DNA of 64,000 nt from Anaerolineales bacterium (GTDB lineage: Bacteria; Chloroflexota; Anaerolineae; Anaerolineales; Villigracilaceae): contig JAIXKJ010000003.1 of the NCBI GenBank assembly GCA_026928255.1, positions 459,833 through 523,832 on the forward strand, given 5' to 3'. Positions 1 to 8,725 of the stretch are shown one piece after another. Numbering within the stretch: position 1 is the first letter of the stretch; each line of letters starts with the position of its first letter. Under the pieces are notes generated by a model. The model was not told the origin of the DNA. It was given only the letters and a program-made list of their open reading frames with translations, and ran no database searches. Position numbers and translations under genes: made by a program.

Positions 1-1
1 G

Positions 2-1060
2 GAAGGCGATTCTACGCCGTTGCACGCCGTCGGCTGGACGCCGGTCTTTACTCTGCGAAAACTGGCGGACGAATTGCGCCTCAGTCATCTTTGGCTAAAA
101 GACGAATCGCGCAACCCGACGGCTTCCTTCAAAGATCGCGCCAGCGCCATCGTCGTAACTCGCGCGCGCGAAATGAAATCAAATGTTGTAGTCGCCGCTT
201 CGACGGGGAACGCGGGCGCGGCGTTGGCGGGGATGGCGGCGGCGGCGAATCAAAAGGCGGTCATCTTTGCGCCGAAAAACGCGCCGCAAGCCAAAGTCGC
301 TCAATTGCTCGTTTTCGGAGCGCAAGTGATTCTCGTAGACGGAAACTACGACGACGCATTCGATTTGGCGGTTCAAGCGTCAAAAGAATTTGGCTGGTAT
401 TGCCGCAACACAGGCTATAACCCTTTCACGCTGGAAGGAAAAAAAACCGCCGCGTTTGAAATTTGGGAATGGTGGTTGGAAGCGCATCGAGACTGGCACG
501 ACGAAGAAAGCGCTTTGGACGACCACGCGCCGCTGACGATTTTCGTCTCCGTCGGCGACGGCAACATCATTTCGGGAATTCACAAAGGATTCAAAGATTT
601 GCTCGCGCTCGGTTGGATTTCACGGATGCCGCGCATTATCGGCGTGCAAGCGCAAGGGTCGGCGGCGGTGGCGAACGCCTTTTACGCAGAGACGGAAATC
701 ATCGAACCCGTTTCAGCGCAAACCGTCGCAGACAGCATCTCCGTTGATTTGCCGCGAGACGGAGTCCGCGCTGTGCGGGCGGCGAAGCAAACAAACGGGA
801 CCTATATCGTCGTCAGCGACGAAGAAATTATCGAAGCGATTGCGCGGCTGGGCGGCGCGGGCGTGTTCGCCGAGCCTGCGGGCGCCGCGGCGTACGCGGG
901 TTTGGTCAAAGCGGCGCGAGAAGGAATCGTGCAAAGCGGCGACCCGATTTTAGTCCTCAACACCGGCAGCGGGCTAAAAGACGTGCGCGCGGCAATGCAA
1001 GCCGTTTCGCCCGCGCCGATTATCGAACCGAGTTTAGCGGCGTTGAAAAAGATTTTATGA
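2..1060 (+). CDS. thrC: threonine synthase, 5'-truncated by the window edge
   Basis: A fold-type II PLP enzyme that converts O-phosphohomoserine to threonine in the cytoplasm. The frame is open from base 2 and reads EGDSTPLHAVGWTPVF, the conserved threonine-synthase entry motif. The TTG at 20 is therefore internal and the true start lies upstream of the window. The PLP lysine is in NPTASFKDRAS, and STGNAGAALAG and the C-terminal NTGSGLKD are the phosphate and cofactor loops. About 350 residues are present. The usual length is 350-430, so perhaps 20-80 residues are missing, possibly including an N-terminal zinc ribbon. The stop overlaps the next start (ATGA). Confidence 0.93.
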   Translation, partial: EGDSTPLHAVGWTPVFTLRKLADELRLSHLWLKDESRNPTASFKDRASAIVVTRAREMKSNVVVAASTGNAGAALAGMAAAANQKAVIFAPKNAPQAKVAQLLVFGAQVILVDGNYDDAFDLAVQASKEFGWYCRNTGYNPFTLEGKKTAAFEIWEWWLEAHRDWHDEESALDDHAPLTIFVSVGDGNIISGIHKGFKDLLALGWISRMPRIIGVQAQGSAAVANAFYAETEIIEPVSAQTVADSISVDLPRDGVRAVRAAKQTNGTYIVVSDEEIIEAIARLGGAGVFAEPAGAAAYAGLVKAAREGIVQSGDPILVLNTGSGLKDVRAAMQAVSPAPIIEPSLAALKKIL

Positions 1061-2244
1061 AACACGTTTCGCCTCCGCAGTGGAGTCTTCCGTTTCGCTA
1101 TGCGTTGGGGATTATTATCTTCGTCCTCGTTTTTGCGTTTTTAATGTATGCCCGCAACGCGGTAACGATGTTAATTATCGCGGGCTTTATCGCTTATTTG
1201 ATTAGTCCCGCCGTCTCCTTCGTCAAAGAAAAAACGGGCTGGTCGCGCAAAGCGGCAGTCAACACGGTTTACTTCACGACCTTAATTTTGCTAATTGGCG
1301 CGCCCGCCACGTTAACGCCTATTTTCTTCAACGAAATAAAATTAGTCGCGCACGACGTTCTGGAACTGTCGCGGGATTTTGGCGAATTTCTCTCTAAGCC
1401 GATTCATATTGGCGGCATGGCGTTTCACTTTGAGCAAACGGGAGAAAATTTAGCGCACATTCAGGACGGCATCCTTACGCCCTTGCCCGAAAAAATGTTG
1501 CGCGTGCTGGAAGCCACGTCGGTGAACGCGATTTGGGCGTTGATCGTTTTAGCCTCGGTGCATTTGTTCATGTCCGAATGGCCCCAAATTAGCGAGTGGC
1601 TGATTCGCCTTGCGCCGAACGCGCATCAAGACGACATGCGCGAGTTATATAGTCGTTTGCGGAATATTTGGATGGCGTACCTGCGCGGACAACTGCTGTT
1701 GATGTTGGTCGTCGGCGCAGCCTTCACAATCGCGTGGATGGTCATCGGCATTCCGGGCGCTTTGGTCTTGGGCGGGCTGGCAGGCTTATTCACCCTCGTG
1801 CCGGACGTCGGTCCGCTTTTGGCGGCGGCGATTGCGATTGGCGTCGCCTTGTTGGAAGGCTCGACGTGGATTCGCCTTTCGCCCAACCCGTTGACGAACA
1901 AAGCGATTGTCGCGGGCATCACGTTGATTGTTTATCTCATTTTGATTAACCTTAAAAATTTTTTCATCCGCCCGATTATTATGGGACGCAGCCTGCGGAT
2001 GAACGAATCTCTAATCTTTATCGCCATTTTGATGGCGACGATTTTGTGGGGCATTCTCGGCGCGTTGTTGGTTGTGCCGATGATGGCGTCTGTGGCGGTG
2101 GTGATGGAATATCTGCGCCGCCGCATTTTGGGATTGCCATCTTTTGCCGAGAACGAGAAAAACCCGTTTGAGGCGAATCCCGCAGAGATAAAACGACGTT
2201 CGATTAAACTTCCCGTAAAGGATAAGAAAAAGAAATCGCGATGA
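1057..2244 (+). CDS. AI-2E family transporter (UPF0118/PerM-type permease)
   Basis: A polytopic inner-membrane protein of 395 residues, the typical family length, with about eight hydrophobic segments. Two lie at the N-terminus (residues about 10-60), one near 70-90, one near 165-185, and four in the C-terminal half. The C-terminal half contains the family's PGALVLGGLAGLFTLVPDVG region and ends in a basic KKKK tail. Members include TqsA (autoinducer-2 export) and sodium/proton antiporters, so the substrate cannot be told from sequence. It overlaps thrC and the following glycosyltransferase by 4 bp each, so the three are probably translationally coupled. Confidence 0.88.
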   Translation: MKHVSPPQWSLPFRYALGIIIFVLVFAFLMYARNAVTMLIIAGFIAYLISPAVSFVKEKTGWSRKAAVNTVYFTTLILLIGAPATLTPIFFNEIKLVAHDVLELSRDFGEFLSKPIHIGGMAFHFEQTGENLAHIQDGILTPLPEKMLRVLEATSVNAIWALIVLASVHLFMSEWPQISEWLIRLAPNAHQDDMRELYSRLRNIWMAYLRGQLLLMLVVGAAFTIAWMVIGIPGALVLGGLAGLFTLVPDVGPLLAAAIAIGVALLEGSTWIRLSPNPLTNKAIVAGITLIVYLILINLKNFFIRPIIMGRSLRMNESLIFIAILMATILWGILGALLVVPMMASVAVVMEYLRRRILGLPSFAENEKNPFEANPAEIKRRSIKLPVKDKKKKSR

Positions 2245-3170
2245 AAATTACCTATTCGATTATCGCCCCGATTTACAACGAAATAGAAAGTCTGCCCGAA
2301 CTGTATCGCCGCGTCAAAGAAGTGATGGACGCCAGCGGCGCAAACTGGGAATTGATTCTAGTGGACGACGGCTCGACCGACGGCTCAACGGAAAAAATCC
2401 GCGAGTTGGCGCAAGCCGATAAAACGATTCGCCCGGTGATTTTTGCGCGCAACTTCGGACATCAAGTCGCCGTTACCGCAGGCTGGGACTACGCGCGCGG
2501 CGACGCCGTCGTCATCATTGACGCGGACTTGCAAGACCCGCCCGAAGTGATCCTCGACTTAATCCAAAAATGGAAAGAAGGCTACGAGGTCGTCTATGCC
2601 GTGCGCGGCGAGCGCGAAGGCGAATCGTGGTTCAAACTGTGGACGGCGTCGCTTTTCTACCGTTTGATTTACCGCATCACCGACGTGAAAATTCCGGTGG
2701 ACACGGGCGACTTCCGTTTGATGGATCGCAAAGTGGTGAACGTGTTGAAGCAAATGAAAGAACGCCATCGCTTTCCGCGCGGCATGTCGGCCTGGGTGGG
2801 GTTCAAACAAGTCGGCGTAACCTATAAACGCGCCGCCCGTTTCGCGGGGACGACGAAATACCCGTTCAAGAAAATGTTTCGTTTGGCGCTGAACGCCATC
2901 ACTGGTTTTTCATACTTCCCCTTGCAAGTGGCTACCTACGTCGGATTCATTTCCGCAGGAATTGCGATCTTGGCAATTCCGCTCGTCGCCATCTTGCGGA
3001 TGACCGGCGGCGGCTCTTTCTCCGGACAAGCCACAACCTTAATTGCCGTCCTCTTTCTCGGCGGCGTGCAGTTGATTTCGCTCGGCGTTCTCGGCGAATA
3101 CATCGGGCGGCTTTATGACGAAGCCAAAGGCAGACCGCTGTACATCGTCCGCGAAGCGCCGGAAGATTAA
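2241..3170 (+). CDS. GT2 glycosyltransferase, DPM1/GtrB-like with C-terminal membrane anchor
   Basis: A GT-A family 2 transferase that probably moves a sugar from a nucleotide donor to polyprenyl phosphate at the membrane. Visible motifs are LVDDGSTDGS (nucleotide binding, residues about 40-50), DADLQDPPE (metal-binding DxD region, about 95) and TGDFRLMDR followed by RHRFPRGMSAWVG. Two hydrophobic segments at about 225-255 and 265-290 match the GtrB/ArnC/YkoT subgroup. Length 309 is normal for it. The start overlaps the upstream gene by 4 bp. Donor and acceptor are not deducible. Confidence 0.9.
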   Translation: MKITYSIIAPIYNEIESLPELYRRVKEVMDASGANWELILVDDGSTDGSTEKIRELAQADKTIRPVIFARNFGHQVAVTAGWDYARGDAVVIIDADLQDPPEVILDLIQKWKEGYEVVYAVRGEREGESWFKLWTASLFYRLIYRITDVKIPVDTGDFRLMDRKVVNVLKQMKERHRFPRGMSAWVGFKQVGVTYKRAARFAGTTKYPFKKMFRLALNAITGFSYFPLQVATYVGFISAGIAILAIPLVAILRMTGGGSFSGQATTLIAVLFLGGVQLISLGVLGEYIGRLYDEAKGRPLYIVREAPED

Positions 3171-3255
3171 CGCCGCAAAATATTTTAAGCGTCCCCGAAT
3201 TTAGATTTTCTTGCGTCTTTGCGCTCCGCGCATTTTATGAGTAGATAAAAATAAC

Positions 3256-4617
3256 ATGGTGGATTTTTCTTTTCTGAAAGACCGTTCTTTTTTTGCCGAA
3301 CTGCTGACCATCGCTTTGCCGATTTCTTTTCAACAACTCATCAACGCCTCGCTCAACATGATTGACGTGGTGATGGTCGGGCATTTAGGCGAAACCTCTA
3401 TCGCCGCGTTGGGATTGTCGAATCAAGTTTTTTTCGTTTACATTCTTTTGCTCTTCGGCTTAACCAGCGGCGCTGCAATTTTCACCGCCCAATTTTGGGG
3501 TAAAGGCGAAACGCAGCCGATTCGCAAAGTGTTGGGCATCAGCCTCGCCGTTTCGGTCGCCATCGCCTGCTTTTTCACGTTTATCGCCACAGTGATTCCG
3601 CAAACCGTTTTGAGCCTGTACACCCGCGACGCGGAAGTAATTAACATCGGCGTTTCATATTTGCACATTATCGGCTTTTCGTATATTCCCGTCGCAATTT
3701 CCACCGCGTACATTGCGATTCTTCGCAGCGTCAAATTGATTAAGATAACCGTCATCGCCACCGTTGCGGCGCTGATTTTCAAAACGATAGTAGGATACAC
3801 CTTAATCACCGGCGCGTTTGGAGCGCCCGAACTTGGCGTGCGCGGCGCGGCAATCGGCACCGCCAGCGGCTGGACTTTGGAACTGATTCTGCTGTTGACC
3901 TTTGTGTACGCCCGTAAGACTCCGCTCGCCGCCAACCCGCTGACGTTTTTCACCTTCGACTTTGCTTTCTTCAAATATGTGCTGAAAACTGGCTTGCCCG
4001 CGCTTGCCAACGAGATGTTTTGGGCGATGGGCATCACAACCTACAACGCCATCTACGCTCACATCGGCACGGATTCAATCGCGGCGGTGAACGTCAACGC
4101 GACGATTGAAGAATTAGCCTTCGTCGTCTTTATGGGCTTGGGGCACGCTTGCGCGGTCATCGTCGGCAATCGCATTGGCGCGGGCAAAGCGGAAGAAGCC
4201 TACGAAACGGTTAAGCGCGTCATCGTCCTCTCTGTGCTTTCGGCGGTTGTGGTCGGCGTGTTAGTCGTCTCTTTGCGCGACGCGGTAGTCGGCTTGTACG
4301 AACTTTCGCCGCAGGGGGAGTACAACGTGCGGATGCTTATGCTGATGATGGCGAGCGTCCTCTGGCTGCGAATGTTCAACTTCGCCACCTTTATCGGCGC
4401 GATGCGAGCAGGCGGCGACACGCGCTTTGCCTTGTTGATGGAAATCTGCTCCATTTGGCTGATTGGCGTCCCTGTCGCCTTGTTGGGAGCGTTTGTCTTC
4501 CGCCTGCCCGTCTATTACGTTTACCTGATGGTCGGCTTGGAAGAAGTCGCTAAGGCGCTGGTCAGCGGCTGGCGCGTGCGTTCTAAAAGATGGATTCACG
4601 ATTTAGTGAATGTGTAA
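3256..4617 (+). CDS. MATE family efflux transporter
   Basis: A multidrug and toxic-compound extrusion protein of 453 residues, the usual length, with about twelve hydrophobic segments in two homologous halves. The N-terminal signature PISFQQLINASLNMIDVVMV and the second-half stretch around GLGHACAVIVGNRIGAGK are typical of NorM/DinF-like members. These exchange cationic compounds for H+ or Na+ across the inner membrane. It follows the GT2 gene after an 85-bp gap in which I see no hairpin. A lipid-flippase role (MurJ/Wzx are relatives) is less likely from the motifs. Confidence 0.9.
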   Translation: MVDFSFLKDRSFFAELLTIALPISFQQLINASLNMIDVVMVGHLGETSIAALGLSNQVFFVYILLLFGLTSGAAIFTAQFWGKGETQPIRKVLGISLAVSVAIACFFTFIATVIPQTVLSLYTRDAEVINIGVSYLHIIGFSYIPVAISTAYIAILRSVKLIKITVIATVAALIFKTIVGYTLITGAFGAPELGVRGAAIGTASGWTLELILLLTFVYARKTPLAANPLTFFTFDFAFFKYVLKTGLPALANEMFWAMGITTYNAIYAHIGTDSIAAVNVNATIEELAFVVFMGLGHACAVIVGNRIGAGKAEEAYETVKRVIVLSVLSAVVVGVLVVSLRDAVVGLYELSPQGEYNVRMLMLMMASVLWLRMFNFATFIGAMRAGGDTRFALLMEICSIWLIGVPVALLGAFVFRLPVYYVYLMVGLEEVAKALVSGWRVRSKRWIHDLVNV

Positions 4618-4637
4618 GATTTTTCAAAGGATAATCA

Positions 4638-5042
4638 ATGCCAAACATAAAAGCCTTAAATCACGTCGCCGTCGTCGTCGCGGACATGAATCAAGCGCTC
4701 GCTTTCTGGCGCGACGCGCTCGGCATGGAATTGAGCGAACTGCGAAACGTCCCCGCCGAACAATCGCAAATCGCCTTTTTGCCGCTGGCAGGCGCCGAAG
4801 TGGAATTGGTCATGCCGACGACCGACGATTCGGGAATCGCAAAATACCTCGCCAAACGCGGGCAAGGAATGCACCATCTCTGTCTGGAAGTGGACGACAT
4901 CGCGGCGATGTTGGCGCAGTTGAAAGCCAAAGGCGTGCGGCTTATCAACGAAGAGCCGCGCCTCGCCGACGACGGAAAACGCTACGCTTTCATTCATCCC
5001 GAATCAACGGGCGGCGTGTTGGTGGAGTTGTATCAAATCTAA
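4638..5042 (+). CDS. mce: methylmalonyl-CoA epimerase (VOC superfamily)
   Basis: A 134-residue vicinal-oxygen-chelate protein that interconverts (R)- and (S)-methylmalonyl-CoA. The paired beta-alpha-beta-beta-beta modules are visible. Expected metal ligands are present: His9 in LNHVAVVV, the Glu of VELVMP, His in MHHLCLEVDD and Glu in the final VLVELYQI. The KxKGVRLINEEPR stretch is typical of the epimerase rather than glyoxalase. An AAAGGA ribosome site precedes the ATG. It is not next to a mutase, but a sodium-pumping decarboxylase operon for the same metabolite lies at 33423-36863. Confidence 0.88.
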   Translation: MPNIKALNHVAVVVADMNQALAFWRDALGMELSELRNVPAEQSQIAFLPLAGAEVELVMPTTDDSGIAKYLAKRGQGMHHLCLEVDDIAAMLAQLKAKGVRLINEEPRLADDGKRYAFIHPESTGGVLVELYQI

Positions 5043-6500
5043 ATGTTAAATATTGAATCAATTTTAGCGGACGAATGCGGGCTGCAAAAAAGTCAGCCCG
5101 TCGTCGTCGGCGTGTCTGGCGGACCCGACAGCCTGTGTCTCATGGAACTCATGCGGCGCGCAGGCTATCGTTTAATCGTCGGTTGTTTTAATCATCAACT
5201 CCGCGCCGAAGCGGCGGAGGAAATTGAAATGGTGGAAAAAACCGCCGCGCAGTGGAATCTCATTTGCGTCGCGGGCAGCGGCGACGCGCGCGCCTATGCC
5301 GACGAAAGAAAATTGTCTGTTGAAGAAGCGGCGCGTTTGTTAAGATACCGTTTTCTCTTCGACCTCGCTCGACGTTATAAAGCGCAAGCGGTGGCGGTCG
5401 GGCACACCGCCGACGATCAAGTGGAAACGATTCTCATGCACTTTTTGCGCGGCAGCGGGCTGGCGGGTTTGAAAGGCATGTCGTATCGTTCCATCGTCAA
5501 ATCTTTTGATTCGCGCATTCCGATAACGCGCCCCTTGCTCGACGCGCGCCGCGAAGAGACGATTTTATTTTGCTCGGTGAACGGGTTAAATCCTCGTTAT
5601 GATTCAAGCAACGATTCATTAAATTTTCAACGCAACCGAATTCGGCATTTGTTAATTCCCTCGTTGGAAACCTACAACGTGAAATTCCGCGACGCGGTTT
5701 TGCGAATGTCGCAGGCGCTGAAAGGCGATTACGCTTTTATGACCGAACAGTTAGAAGAAGCGTGGAAGCGAACGTTAATTTCCGCCAGCGACGAAGTCGT
5801 AACTTTTGACTCTTCGCTGTTAGCCGCCGCGCCGCTTGGACTTCAACGAAACTTAATGCGCCACGCCATGCAGACTCTTCACCCTGAGATAGACGCCGAC
5901 TATCAGACGTTGAAACGCGCTTCTGAATTTATCAACGCCGAAGATGATTCTGTCAAACAAATGGATTTGAAAAGCGGCTTGCGCTTGTTCCGCGACGCGA
6001 ATCAAATTCACGTTTGCGCGTTGAACGCGCAACTGCCTATTGACCGCTGGCCCCAAATGGAAAGCGAATCTGCGATATTGAAATTAGACGACGAAATCGC
6101 GTTGAGCGGCGGCTGGAAGATGGTCTGCGAACGCTGGAATTATCCGCGTTTGGCGTTGAAACAAGCCGAAGAGAACGAAGACCCGTTTCAAGTTTGGCTG
6201 GACGCGGAAGATTTGTCCGGCGATTTTGAAGTGCGGATTCGTCGCGCAGGCGACGTTTTTTCTCCGCTCGGCATGGAGGGACATTCGCAGAAAATTTCCG
6301 ATTTTTTCATCAACGAGAAATTGCCGCGTCGCGCTAGAGACCGCTGGCCCTTGCTTTGCGCTGGCGACGAAATTATTTGGGCGCCGGGTTTTCGTCCGGC
6401 GCATTCGCGGCGCTTGAAAGAAACGACGCGCCGCGTCGTCTATTTTGCGGTTCAGCGTCCGCTCGACGCCATGCCGAAGGAAGAAAATTTGCGCCCGTAA
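5043..6500 (+). CDS. tilS: tRNA(Ile)-lysidine synthetase
   Basis: Adds lysine to C34 of the AUA-reading tRNA-Ile using ATP. The N-type PP-loop is GVSGGPDSLCLMEL at residues about 24-37, followed by FNHQLRAEA and the HTADDQVETILMHFLRG catalytic block. The region with NFQRNRIRH is the tRNA-binding linker. The C-terminal TilS domain begins near VRIRRAGDVFSPLG. Length 485 fits a full-length enzyme. Its ATG directly abuts the upstream TAA (TAAATG), so it is coupled to the epimerase gene. The 3' end converges on the recombinase-like gene with a 6-bp gap. Confidence 0.94.
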   Translation: MLNIESILADECGLQKSQPVVVGVSGGPDSLCLMELMRRAGYRLIVGCFNHQLRAEAAEEIEMVEKTAAQWNLICVAGSGDARAYADERKLSVEEAARLLRYRFLFDLARRYKAQAVAVGHTADDQVETILMHFLRGSGLAGLKGMSYRSIVKSFDSRIPITRPLLDARREETILFCSVNGLNPRYDSSNDSLNFQRNRIRHLLIPSLETYNVKFRDAVLRMSQALKGDYAFMTEQLEEAWKRTLISASDEVVTFDSSLLAAAPLGLQRNLMRHAMQTLHPEIDADYQTLKRASEFINAEDDSVKQMDLKSGLRLFRDANQIHVCALNAQLPIDRWPQMESESAILKLDDEIALSGGWKMVCERWNYPRLALKQAEENEDPFQVWLDAEDLSGDFEVRIRRAGDVFSPLGMEGHSQKISDFFINEKLPRRARDRWPLLCAGDEIIWAPGFRPAHSRRLKETTRRVVYFAVQRPLDAMPKEENLRP

Positions 6501-6506
6501 TTCGCG

Positions 6507-7406
6507 CTATTTTATTTCGCCGTTTAATTGTTTGAGTTTGATAAACAACTCGCGCCATTGAATTTTTGAGACGCCCAACTTTTGACGAATTTCATCGGCG
6601 TCAACCCCGCTTTGATAGTCGCGCAGCGCCGAAGTCCAACGGCACATGTCAAAGGAAAGATGTTTGCTCAACCCGGCGGCAGCGCCAATATCTTCTAATA
6701 AATATTCCAAGCGGCGCGGCGACCAAGGGAAGGCGCGATCTAGCGGATTGTATTGCGCGAGGTATTCGTTATAAGCGACGACCCAATCTTCGGTTAACGC
6801 AATCTTGCGTTCCTTGTAGCGGTTGGCGGGGCTGGCGTAGCGGACGAAAAGAAACGGACCGTCCTTGCTTTCCAATTCAATGTGATTAATATCAATGCCG
6901 AGACATTCGCTTTTCTTAATCGCCGTTTCAAGCAGAAGCGCGACTAAGGCGTAAGGTCTGGCGTCCGGCTTTTGCGCTCGGCGTTGACGGTCTGCCGCAA
7001 GCAAAACGGCTTCGTATTCTTCGTCCGCGAGGACTTGCGGCAACGGGCTGATGACCGAGCGTTGCGCCACCGCTTCCGCAGGGTCGGCGGCTAAAACCCC
7101 GTATTGACGCAGCCAGCGAAAAAAAGATTTGACCGAAGTGATGCGCCGCGACAACGTCTTGGGGCTGCAGGCTACGCCGCGTCCCTTTTCGATCCATTCA
7201 AGGAAGCGGTTCAAATCGTCGGTTGTGATCGCGCCGATGGTTTTGTCCGGCGCTAAAAATTGAGTCAGTAAATTAATATCCGAAAGAAAGGCTTTGACGG
7301 TGTGGTGCGAACGCCCTTGATCGGCGAGGAACATCTTCCAGCCGTTGATGGCGGCGGGGAGGTGAGAGTTGGCGCGCAGGTGCGCGGATGCGGTTTCTTG
7401 TGTCAT
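6507..7406 (-). CDS. catalytically degenerate tyrosine-recombinase (Xer-like) protein
   Basis: 299 residues with the two-domain layout of XerC/XerD. A SAM-like core-binding domain occupies about 15-105 and the catalytic fold about 125-295. Aligning the family motifs by eye, Arg I (TGLRxSEL) is Lys164 in TAIKKSECL, the HxxR histidine is Asp253 (SFDMCRW) with Arg256 kept, the LGH histidine is Val279, and the nucleophilic tyrosine is Phe288 in WRELF. The beta-hairpin lysine may be Lys198 or Lys201. Cleavage should be impossible, yet the frame is intact and a near-consensus promoter precedes it. It may act as a DNA-binding protein. No att sites or mobile genes lie nearby. Confidence 0.85.
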   Translation of the reverse strand: MTQETASAHLRANSHLPAAINGWKMFLADQGRSHHTVKAFLSDINLLTQFLAPDKTIGAITTDDLNRFLEWIEKGRGVACSPKTLSRRITSVKSFFRWLRQYGVLAADPAEAVAQRSVISPLPQVLADEEYEAVLLAADRQRRAQKPDARPYALVALLLETAIKKSECLGIDINHIELESKDGPFLFVRYASPANRYKERKIALTEDWVVAYNEYLAQYNPLDRAFPWSPRRLEYLLEDIGAAAGLSKHLSFDMCRWTSALRDYQSGVDADEIRQKLGVSKIQWRELFIKLKQLNGEIK

Positions 7407-7436
7407 AAAATTTCCCTTGCGTGTAGTATTGCGTAT

Positions 7437-7465
7437 AGTTTAGCGACTTTGGGAAAGGTTGTCAA
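7437..7465 (-). promoter_or_regulatory. sigma70-type promoter of the degenerate Xer gene
   Basis: On the minus strand the -35 box is TTGACA (7465-7460), the spacer is exactly 17 bp and the -10 box is TAAACT (7442-7437). Transcription would start near 7430, about 24 nt before the ATG at 7406. It lies in the 74-bp gap after the M23 gene, so the Xer-like gene is probably transcribed on its own. Confidence 0.7.
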
Positions 7466-7480
7466 CCGCCGATTTTGAAA

Positions 7481-8674
7481 TTACGGCGGAGGCAGATAAC
7501 TCCACGGGTTGACTTTTGTTCCCGCTAAAATTTCAAAGTGCAAATGCGAGCCGCTGGAATTTCCCGTCGAGCCGATTGCGCCGATGAGTTCGCCCTGCCC
7601 GACGCTTTGTCCGCAACTGACGTTATACGCGCTGAGGTGCGCGTACAAACTTTGGAAGCCGTTGCCGTGATCAATCATCACCATATTTCCGTAGCCGTGT
7701 TCGTTCCAGCCGACGTAAACCACCACGCCCGCGTCGGCGGCGTAAACCGCTTCGCCCGTGTTGCCGGCAAAATCCAACCCGTTATGGTTGGTTTCCGGAG
7801 AAAAATCAAAGCCCGAAAGATAATGTTTGTTGGACGGATAAATAAACGCGCCGTAACCGACCGCGCCGCCGTTGACCGCGTCGCAGGCGCCCGAACCCAA
7901 AACTCGAGCCGAAGCCGGGTTTTCGCGGGTTACGCCGAGCGGCGCGCTCCAACTGATGAAGTCGCGCTTTCCGCCGGGAATGATGAGCCACGTCCCGACT
8001 TTGATATTCGCGTTTTCAAAATCGCCGACGGAGTTAACGTCAATGTCGTTGGCGGGATAATTGATAATGTCCGCCGCGCTGACTCCGTAATACTTTGCCC
8101 ACTCGCCAAAGGGGATGCCGCCCAGCCATTCCCAGTACACGCCGTCCACTGGCAAAATTTTGAGTTCTTGACCAGGCTTGAGCGAATGCGGGTTGTCGGT
8201 TAAGACGCTGTAATTGCCCCATAAAATCGTCTGCGGCTGCAAGCCAAATTTGGACGCGATGCCAAAAATTGTGTCGCCGTCTTGCACAAGGTAGGTTGTG
8301 ATTTGATTGCGCGGGCGATTTGGAATAATCGTGTGCAGTTGCGCGGCGCGGTTGACTCCGTCGGCGGCGGGGATGTCCGACGCAAGCGGCGGCTCTATCG
8401 GCGCGGATTCTGTCGGCGCGGCGTCGGCAGATTTCTGCGTCGTCGGCTGATTCGTCGTCGGCAGAAAAAACGTCCGCGAGGTGAGGACGACAAAGGCGAT
8501 GGCGGCGACCGAAAGCAGATTCGCGCCGAACTTAATCAGCGGTTCGCCCAAACCTAAGTTGACGAGTCCGCTCATAAATTTTGCGAAAACCGATTGTTTT
8601 TTTACGCCCGCGCCGACGGGCTTGGGAGGCGTTTGTTCCGTCGGGCGAGGGGAGTCTTCTTGAAATTCGTTCAT
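7481..8674 (-). CDS. LysM-containing M23 family metallopeptidase, membrane-anchored
   Basis: A cell-wall endopeptidase of 397 residues. After a soluble N-terminus a single transmembrane segment (about 48-68) would place the rest outside. A clear LysM unit at about 127-172 starts TTYLVQDGDTIFGIASKFG. A second, more diverged LysM-like unit follows to about 235. The LytM domain (about 290-390) has the zinc ligands HNGLDFAG (HxxxD) and GSHLHFEIL (HxH), plus SLYAHLS. The catalytic set is therefore complete. The ATG has no Shine-Dalgarno, and a -10 element sits 6 bp upstream of it. Confidence 0.93.
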   Translation of the reverse strand: MNEFQEDSPRPTEQTPPKPVGAGVKKQSVFAKFMSGLVNLGLGEPLIKFGANLLSVAAIAFVVLTSRTFFLPTTNQPTTQKSADAAPTESAPIEPPLASDIPAADGVNRAAQLHTIIPNRPRNQITTYLVQDGDTIFGIASKFGLQPQTILWGNYSVLTDNPHSLKPGQELKILPVDGVYWEWLGGIPFGEWAKYYGVSAADIINYPANDIDVNSVGDFENANIKVGTWLIIPGGKRDFISWSAPLGVTRENPASARVLGSGACDAVNGGAVGYGAFIYPSNKHYLSGFDFSPETNHNGLDFAGNTGEAVYAADAGVVVYVGWNEHGYGNMVMIDHGNGFQSLYAHLSAYNVSCGQSVGQGELIGAIGSTGNSSGSHLHFEILAGTKVNPWSYLPPP

Positions 8675-8680
8675 GCGGCT

Positions 8681-8708
8681 ATCATAACACGGCGAAAAAT
8701 TCGCGCAA
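8681..8708 (-). promoter_or_regulatory. promoter of the M23 gene, likely leaderless
   Basis: On the minus strand TTGCGC (8708-8703), a 16-bp spacer ending in TGT (extended -10) and TATGAT (8686-8681). Only six bases separate the -10 from the ATG at 8674, so the transcript would start at or next to the initiation codon. Confidence 0.55.
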
Positions 8709-8725
8709 GTCGTCCTTAATCGCCC

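Noticed and set aside
6507..7406. The Xer-like gene as the integrase of a mobile element
   Set aside because: Catalytic residues are missing, no att repeats, tRNA integration site or cargo genes are nearby, and flanking genes are core functions.
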